Below are positions 12,387 through 16,706 of a stretch of DNA of 16,706 nucleotides, in pieces. Every line of letters starts with the position of its first letter. Position 1 is the stretch's first letter. Position numbers and translations under genes: made by a program. The DNA lies in NCBI GenBank assembly GCA_030591105.1, contig JAUVBS010000008.1:1-16706 (forward strand). Reading direction: 5' to 3'. Source of the stretch: a bacterium (GTDB lineage: Bacteria > Krumholzibacteriota > Krumholzibacteriia > LZORAL124-64-63). The notes under the pieces were generated by a model. The model did no database searches and was not told the DNA's origin. It worked only from the letters and a program-made list of their open reading frames with translations.

Positions 12387-14308
12387 GAAGAGCCGAGATG
12401 AATCGCCGCACACGGTCGGGCCGGCGACCGGCGCAGCAACTGGCCGGCGTCTGCGCAATCTGTCTGGTCGCCGTCATGGCCGGAGGGCTCGCTGGTTGTA
12501 GTACCACCGGTGGCGGGGCCGAGACGACGGCCACGACCCTCGGCGCGGAGCAGAGGGTGGAGGCGGATCGGCTGTTCGACGAGCTGCGACGGCAGTACTC
12601 CCTGCACGAGGACCATCGGTCGCTCGAGCTGGCGAATGAACTGTTGAACGGCTACCCGGCCTATGACCGTAACGACGCGGCGCTCCAGATGGCGATCGGT
12701 TCCGCCCAGCGGCTCGGTTCGTTCGACCGGGCGCTGCGTCTGGTCGACCTGTTCACGAGAGAATTCAGTGACAGCCCGCTGGTCGTCGAGGTCAGGCAAG
12801 AGGGGGTTGCTCTCGCCATTGCCGCGGGCGATACCGCCGACGCGGTCCAACGGCTGGTATCGCTTTATGACTACAGCGATGACACCGCGATACGCGCCCA
12901 GGTAGGTGGCGAACTCGACGGCTTGGTGCCGTCGATCGACACGGATATGCGGCAAGACCTGTTCGCCGCGAACCCGCGGAGCGAACTGTGGACTTACCTG
13001 GGCTATCATTATGTAGCCGCTGCTTTGGCAACCGGCCGTCCCACCGAGGCGGAAACGGCCGTAGCGACCATGCGCAGCAGTGGCGTTGATGACCCCTGGC
13101 TGGATGCGGCGACGGAGTTGCTTGTCGCCGGGAAGCCGCCACCCGGTTATCTGGTGATCGGCGAGCCGACTGTGGCGGCTGACTTACTCGGTGTGCTCTG
13201 CCCGACTACCGGACGCTTTGCTCTGCTCGGCAACGCTTTTTACGATGGAGCACAGCTCGCAACCGAGCGTGTGAATGGCAAATATGGCACGCAATTCCGC
13301 CTGCAGGTGGAAGACACCGGTGCCGATCCGGTGGTCGCGGCGTTGGCCGCCCGGCATCTGTGCGAAGCGGCCGGCTGTATCGCTCTGATCGGCGCCCTGA
13401 TGAGTGCCCCCACGGCGTCGGTGGCGGTGGTTGCCGAAGCGTGCGGTGTTCCCCTCATCTCGCCGACGGCGACCAACGATCGGATCTGGGAACTCGGGGC
13501 CGGTATCTTCCAGACCAATCAGACCGAGGTGTTCGAGGCGCGGTTGCTGGCGCAGCTCACTTGTGCGGTCCTGCTCAAACGAAAGTTCGTGGTGATCTAC
13601 CCGCGCACCGCCGAGGGCGAACGCAAACTCGCAGTTTTCACGGCCGCGGTACAGGAGCTCGGGGGTGAGGTCATCGCCGCCGTCGCCTTCTCACCCGAGA
13701 CCACCGATTTCAGCGAGCAGATCGAGACGCTCAAGCGGGCGCAACCGGAGGTGGTCTACGTACCGGCCTCGGTGGACCAGATGATTCTGCTCGGCCCGCA
13801 GCTCGATTTCTACCGCGCCGGCGCGCTGATCATCGGTCCGAGCGCCTGGAACGCGCCGAAGTTGGTAGAACAGACCGGCGCCGTCATGGAAGGGGCCGTG
13901 TTCCCCAGCGACCAGGCGTTCTTTCCGACGGAGTGGACCACGGATTTCAACGATCACTGGCAGCAGGCGCAGTACCCCGCCGAGGCGGCGCCGCTGGCAT
14001 TGCGCGCTTATCAAGCGACGCGGTTCGTACTCGACACGATCGTACAGCACGGAGTGACGGGGCGTCGCCAGTTGGCCGACGCGCTGCGGGTGCGGTTTTC
14101 CAGTCGGGAGATCGAGACCGAAGGACCGGAGTCTCTCGGCCGCACGGCGCGGATCATCCACGCCGGTGAGGTCGTGCCGTTCCCTGCCTACCTCTATACC
14201 GAAGCGTGGCAGTACACCGAAGCGGCCGCCGACACGTTACCGCGACCGGACACGGACGAGTCGGCCGGTGCCGACGAGCTGGACGGTGACCACGAGTCGA
14301 GGCGTTAG
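12383..14308 (+). CDS. LpoA-like lipoprotein: helical repeats plus type 1 periplasmic-binding fold
   Basis: Large (641 aa) predicted outer-membrane lipoprotein. Seen: signal peptide with lipobox LAGC (Cys39); a helical, TPR-like region (about 55-245, ADRLFDELRRQYSL, LELANELLNGYPAYD, ALRLVDLFTREFSDS); and a periplasmic-binding type 1 fold (about 257-590, LLGVLCPTTGRFALLGNAFYDGAQLA, CIALIGALMSAPTASVAVVAEACGVPLISPTAT, RKFVVIYPRTAEGE, PEVVYVPASVDQMILLGPQL). This architecture is that of the penicillin-binding protein activator LpoA/YraM, whose second domain belongs to this fold. An amino-acid-sensing variant of an ABC receptor is the alternative. The ATG at 12383 overlaps the BFN stop; a second ATG at 12398 would shorten the basic n-region only. 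It ends 6 bp from a convergent gene, with no terminator visible. Confidence 0.82.
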   Translation: MRRAEMNRRTRSGRRPAQQLAGVCAICLVAVMAGGLAGCSTTGGGAETTATTLGAEQRVEADRLFDELRRQYSLHEDHRSLELANELLNGYPAYDRNDAALQMAIGSAQRLGSFDRALRLVDLFTREFSDSPLVVEVRQEGVALAIAAGDTADAVQRLVSLYDYSDDTAIRAQVGGELDGLVPSIDTDMRQDLFAANPRSELWTYLGYHYVAAALATGRPTEAETAVATMRSSGVDDPWLDAATELLVAGKPPPGYLVIGEPTVAADLLGVLCPTTGRFALLGNAFYDGAQLATERVNGKYGTQFRLQVEDTGADPVVAALAARHLCEAAGCIALIGALMSAPTASVAVVAEACGVPLISPTATNDRIWELGAGIFQTNQTEVFEARLLAQLTCAVLLKRKFVVIYPRTAEGERKLAVFTAAVQELGGEVIAAVAFSPETTDFSEQIETLKRAQPEVVYVPASVDQMILLGPQLDFYRAGALIIGPSAWNAPKLVEQTGAVMEGAVFPSDQAFFPTEWTTDFNDHWQQAQYPAEAAPLALRAYQATRFVLDTIVQHGVTGRRQLADALRVRFSSREIETEGPESLGRTARIIHAGEVVPFPAYLYTEAWQYTEAAADTLPRPDTDESAGADELDGDHESRR

Positions 14309-14314
14309 AATTCG

Positions 14315-15169
14315 TCAGCGATCATCGGCGGGGCGGGTTGTAACTGCCGGTCTGGTGGCCGCGTAGGGGCTCTTGAAACGCCAGCTCATCTCGATCCAGC
14401 GTCCGACGGCCGGGACAGCTTTGCGACTCCATTCGAATTCCCACTGCACCATCGCCGCGAGGACCGCTTCGGTGAACGGCGGTCCCCCTTCCGATGCGGT
14501 GATCATCGAAGCGGTGACCTGGCCGTTGGCATCGACGAAGATCGCCACATCGACCCGCACGATCGGCAGACGCTGTTCCCGTGTGGAGGCGGTCAGCGGA
14601 TAGAGCGGCCGCACCATCTTCAATATGATGAAGTCGGGGTTACTCTGTTGCGGCAGGGTCAATTCGGCCTGCGCGACGCCGGTGTCAGCGGTCTCGATAT
14701 CGGTGGTCTCGACCGGTACCGATTCGGCGGGCTGCTCGAGCTGTGGCGGGACGAACTCAACCGGGTTTGCGGTCGGGTCGATCGGCTCGACATCCACCAC
14801 CGATGGCGGTGGCTGGCGGAACGCCGCCGGTAGTTGAGAGATGGCGTTGCTACCGTCGTCGATCGAGATATCCTGCATGATTTCCAGCGGACCCTCGGTA
14901 CCGTAGATCTCGAAGCGGCGTTTCACCTCGTCCCGGCTCGGCCCGAACAGGGCGACAACGATCAACACGAGCAGCGCGATGGCGCCGGCAGACAGAAAGC
15001 GCATCGTCCGCTTGTTCTTGAACGCCTCCTCGGTGGCGGAGTAGAACGGGCTGTCCCGGTGCACGTGTTTGCGTGGCCCGGTGGAGTCGTCGGCCGGCGC
15101 CACGGCCTGGTCCGGGCGGCGGTCACCGGACCGCACTCGGCGACGATTATGCTCGCGAGCGGACGCCAT
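14315..15169 (-). CDS. TonB-family energy transducer / TonB C-terminal domain protein
   Basis: Protein of 284 aa. Seen: a hydrophilic, basic N-terminal part (1-55), one membrane span (about 57-75, MRFLSAGAIALLVLIVVALF), a Pro/Glu-rich periplasmic linker (about 115-175), and a TonB-like C-terminal domain (about 183-266, LKMVRPLYPLTASTREQRLPIVRVDVAIFV, GQVTASMITASEGGPPFTEAVLAAMVQWEF). The last run has the pattern of TonB_C proteins. The N-terminus before the span is about 55 residues, longer than that of a classical TonB. No exbB or exbD is nearby. The ATG at 15169 has GGAAAGG some 14 bases upstream, a little far. It follows the amidase-like gene by 45 bp on the same strand, so the two are probably co-transcribed. 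Confidence 0.78.
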   Translation of the reverse strand: MASAREHNRRRVRSGDRRPDQAVAPADDSTGPRKHVHRDSPFYSATEEAFKNKRTMRFLSAGAIALLVLIVVALFGPSRDEVKRRFEIYGTEGPLEIMQDISIDDGSNAISQLPAAFRQPPPSVVDVEPIDPTANPVEFVPPQLEQPAESVPVETTDIETADTGVAQAELTLPQQSNPDFIILKMVRPLYPLTASTREQRLPIVRVDVAIFVDANGQVTASMITASEGGPPFTEAVLAAMVQWEFEWSRKAVPAVGRWIEMSWRFKSPYAATRPAVTTRPADDR

Positions 15170-15214
15170 GGTTCTACGCGTGACCTTTCCATCGGGGAGA
15201 TTCCGGGGCCGGAA

Positions 15215-16705
15215 TCAGCGGTTTTCTCGTAACAGTCGGTACGAGAAGGTACCGTCACTGTTGCGCCCGAGTGCCCACAATTGCCAGTTCGGGCCGGCAT
15301 GCACTTCGAGTGTGTGCCGTGGGCCCGCGGCCGGCAAACCAGGCGTCTTGGTGTAAGATACGGTATCCGAGACGGTTTCGGTACCGCTCCTGTCTGGAGC
15401 GGACCCGGCTGTGCGGCGCAGCGGTTGCCAGAAGAGGTTGCCGTCGAGCATGGCCCACTCCACGCGCTCTAGCGGCAATATATCTGGTCCAGCCGTGGCG
15501 ATCACCTCGGCGAGCTCCACGCTCTCGGTGAGCTGCGCCCCGCCTTCGAGTAGGGCCGCGATGCCGAGGACCACTGCCCGCGCCTGCGCTTCTTGCCACG
15601 CCGGGGTGTTGGCCAGCTCCTCAGCCGACTCGGTGATCGGCAGCGGTAGATTGACCTGAAGTGCGGGGCAAGCGGTATGACGGAGCAAGTACGCCCAACT
15701 CGGTTCGCTGATGGCGCTGGTCCCCGGTGCGAGCAGTGGCTGCATCGCTGCGACGGTCGAGGCTGCCCATGCCGCACCGTCATCGCTCCCGTGATGGTGG
15801 CGAACCACCATCGGAGCGGTCGGATCGACGCTGCGTTGGATCGTCAAGAAGAGGTCTGCGCCACGCCGATTAGCGAGCAAGATCTTCTGCTCCGGGGGTA
15901 CCCAGGTTTCGTTGCGCCGCGTCAACACGGTCTCGGCGCCGAGCCCCGTCAGCAGGTGAGCGCAGCGCACCGCGACCTGGAGATTCAGGTCGGCGCCGCG
16001 GCTGCCGAGAGGCGCGATACCATCGACACTGCTGCCCCCGCCGGTCGGGTCCAGAACGATCACCTTGCCGATCACCGCCGGTAATAGTGGCTCCCAAGCG
16101 AACGAGTCTGGCCGGGCGGTACCGGCCTCGTGCCAGGGTGTATGGTGTGCGGCATCGACGACGATCGGCAACGCTCCGTTGGCCTCGAACCAGAACGGCT
16201 GGCCCGGTACGACGGCGACGACCGGCGCCGTAGGGTCGCGCAGGTCGGCGATGCTGGCACCGGCCGCCGTCGGCAACAGACGTGCGCGCCACGCGCCGCC
16301 CGGCACCACGTCGTCGGGCCACCACCGACGTGCGCAGTTCAGATTGGCCAACCGCCACGGCGCTGCGAGGGTGCGCCAGGTCGGTTCGGCTTGCGGAGGG
16401 GTCGTCGCTAGCGAGTCGCCGGATATTGCAGCGTCGAACCAGAGCCGGTAGCTGTTTGCCCCATCGGGTGGCGGCAAGGCCACCGCTCGGTGCAAGTGCC
16501 AGCCGCGCCGACCCGGAAATTCCGGCAGCCGCAGACCCGGTGGCGGTAGATCGGGCAGTGGTTCGGTGGTCTGTGTCGGGACCAGCCGTAACCTGTGTAG
16601 CGCCGTCAGAGGCTGCGGACTCACCCAACGAATCAGCACGCGTCTGGCATCTCGGTCGTCGTGGTTCTCGGATTCGTACACCAGATCGAACTGCCACGGC
16701 TGCGC
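15215..16705 (-). CDS. degenerate amidase_3-like protein, 5' end outside the window
   Basis: The reading frame runs off the right edge (at least 496 residues visible), so the start is not seen; a GTG at 16681 is not a convincing start. Numbering from the residue after that GTG codon (as 1), the first 200 residues are unrecognised, with Trp-rich, probably beta-sheet sequence. Residues about 205-380 follow N-acetylmuramoyl-L-alanine amidase (amidase_3): KVIVLDPTGGG (206-216), RGADLNLQVAVRCAHLLTGL, GAETVLTRRNETWVPPEQ, LANRRGADLFLTIQRS and PALQVNLPLP. The expected zinc ligands and catalytic Glu are replaced: DPGHGG is DPTGGG, the Glu before the helix is absent, SIHxN is TIQRS, and VELGF is VNLPL. 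It is therefore probably catalytically dead. A tail of about 100 residues follows. Its location is presumably the envelope, but the signal peptide would lie outside the window. Confidence 0.6.
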   Translation of the reverse strand, partial: AQPWQFDLVYESENHDDRDARRVLIRWVSPQPLTALHRLRLVPTQTTEPLPDLPPPGLRLPEFPGRRGWHLHRAVALPPPDGANSYRLWFDAAISGDSLATTPPQAEPTWRTLAAPWRLANLNCARRWWPDDVVPGGAWRARLLPTAAGASIADLRDPTAPVVAVVPGQPFWFEANGALPIVVDAAHHTPWHEAGTARPDSFAWEPLLPAVIGKVIVLDPTGGGSSVDGIAPLGSRGADLNLQVAVRCAHLLTGLGAETVLTRRNETWVPPEQKILLANRRGADLFLTIQRSVDPTAPMVVRHHHGSDDGAAWAASTVAAMQPLLAPGTSAISEPSWAYLLRHTACPALQVNLPLPITESAEELANTPAWQEAQARAVVLGIAALLEGGAQLTESVELAEVIATAGPDILPLERVEWAMLDGNLFWQPLRRTAGSAPDRSGTETVSDTVSYTKTPGLPAAGPRHTLEVHAGPNWQLWALGRNSDGTFSYRLLRENR

Positions 16706-16706
16706 G

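Noticed and set aside
12347..13009. Open frame of 220 codons on the minus strand
   Set aside because: Antisense to the start of the LpoA-like lipoprotein gene; no family match and the plus strand has a signal peptide and coupled start.
15870..16697. Arg-rich open frame of 275 codons on the minus strand in another frame
   Set aside because: Its composition (Arg, Pro, Ala) is that of a shifted high-GC frame. The amidase-like frame over the same DNA shows real conserved motifs.

Overview
The window reads as an ordinary, gene-dense chromosome segment of a fairly GC-rich (roughly 60%) Gram-negative bacterium. Evidence for an outer membrane includes two lipoproteins with clear lipoboxes (one SurA-like, one LpoA-like), a TonB-family protein and a DUF2914 protein. 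The order ispE - spoVG - tRNA-Gln - prs - rplY - pth - rpsF - rpsR - DUF2232 - rplI resembles deltaproteobacterial and related candidate-phylum (for example FCB-group) genomes. The sequence does not allow a finer placement. No mobile element, phage gene, CRISPR array or rRNA is seen.

Layout. (1) 57-3382, plus strand: a tightly coupled run of a UbiA-family polyprenyl-phosphate phosphoribosyltransferase, a DUF362 protein and IspE (4-bp stop/start overlaps), then SpoVG from a TTG start. (2) 3390-3464: tRNA-Gln(UUG) with encoded CCA. (3) 3635-6311: prs, the bL25/CTC gene rplY with a repetitive charge-segregated tail, and pth. (4) 6482-8668: rpsF, rpsR, a DUF2232 membrane protein and rplI. (5) 8695-11111: mannose-1-phosphate guanylyltransferase and a SurA-like PpiC lipoprotein with C-terminal TPR-like repeats. 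(6) 11157-14308: a near-consensus promoter and two hairpins, then DUF2914 protein, bifunctional nuclease (DUF151) and a large lipoprotein combining helical repeats with a type 1 periplasmic-binding fold. (7) 14315-16706, minus strand, convergent: a TonB-family protein and, upstream of it in the same operon, a 5'-truncated protein with an amidase_3-like domain that has lost its zinc-binding residues.

How the genes fit together. IspE supplies the MEP isoprenoid pathway that makes polyprenyl phosphate. Prs makes PRPP. The UbiA-family enzyme at the left end is predicted to join exactly these two substrates, so the left half may be a sugar-lipid carrier locus (inference). The middle is translation machinery. 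The right half is envelope: GDP-mannose supply, periplasmic chaperone, LpoA-like lipoprotein, TonB-type protein and a degenerate peptidoglycan amidase. Intergenic gaps are all below 300 bp; the longest are about 140-200 bp (after the tRNA, before rplY, before pth, before rpsF and before the DUF2914 gene). The most unusual items are the pseudo-amidase, the DPPR synthase/DUF362/IspE coupling, the altered active-site loop of Pth, and the hairpin-rich promoter region at 11157-11244.
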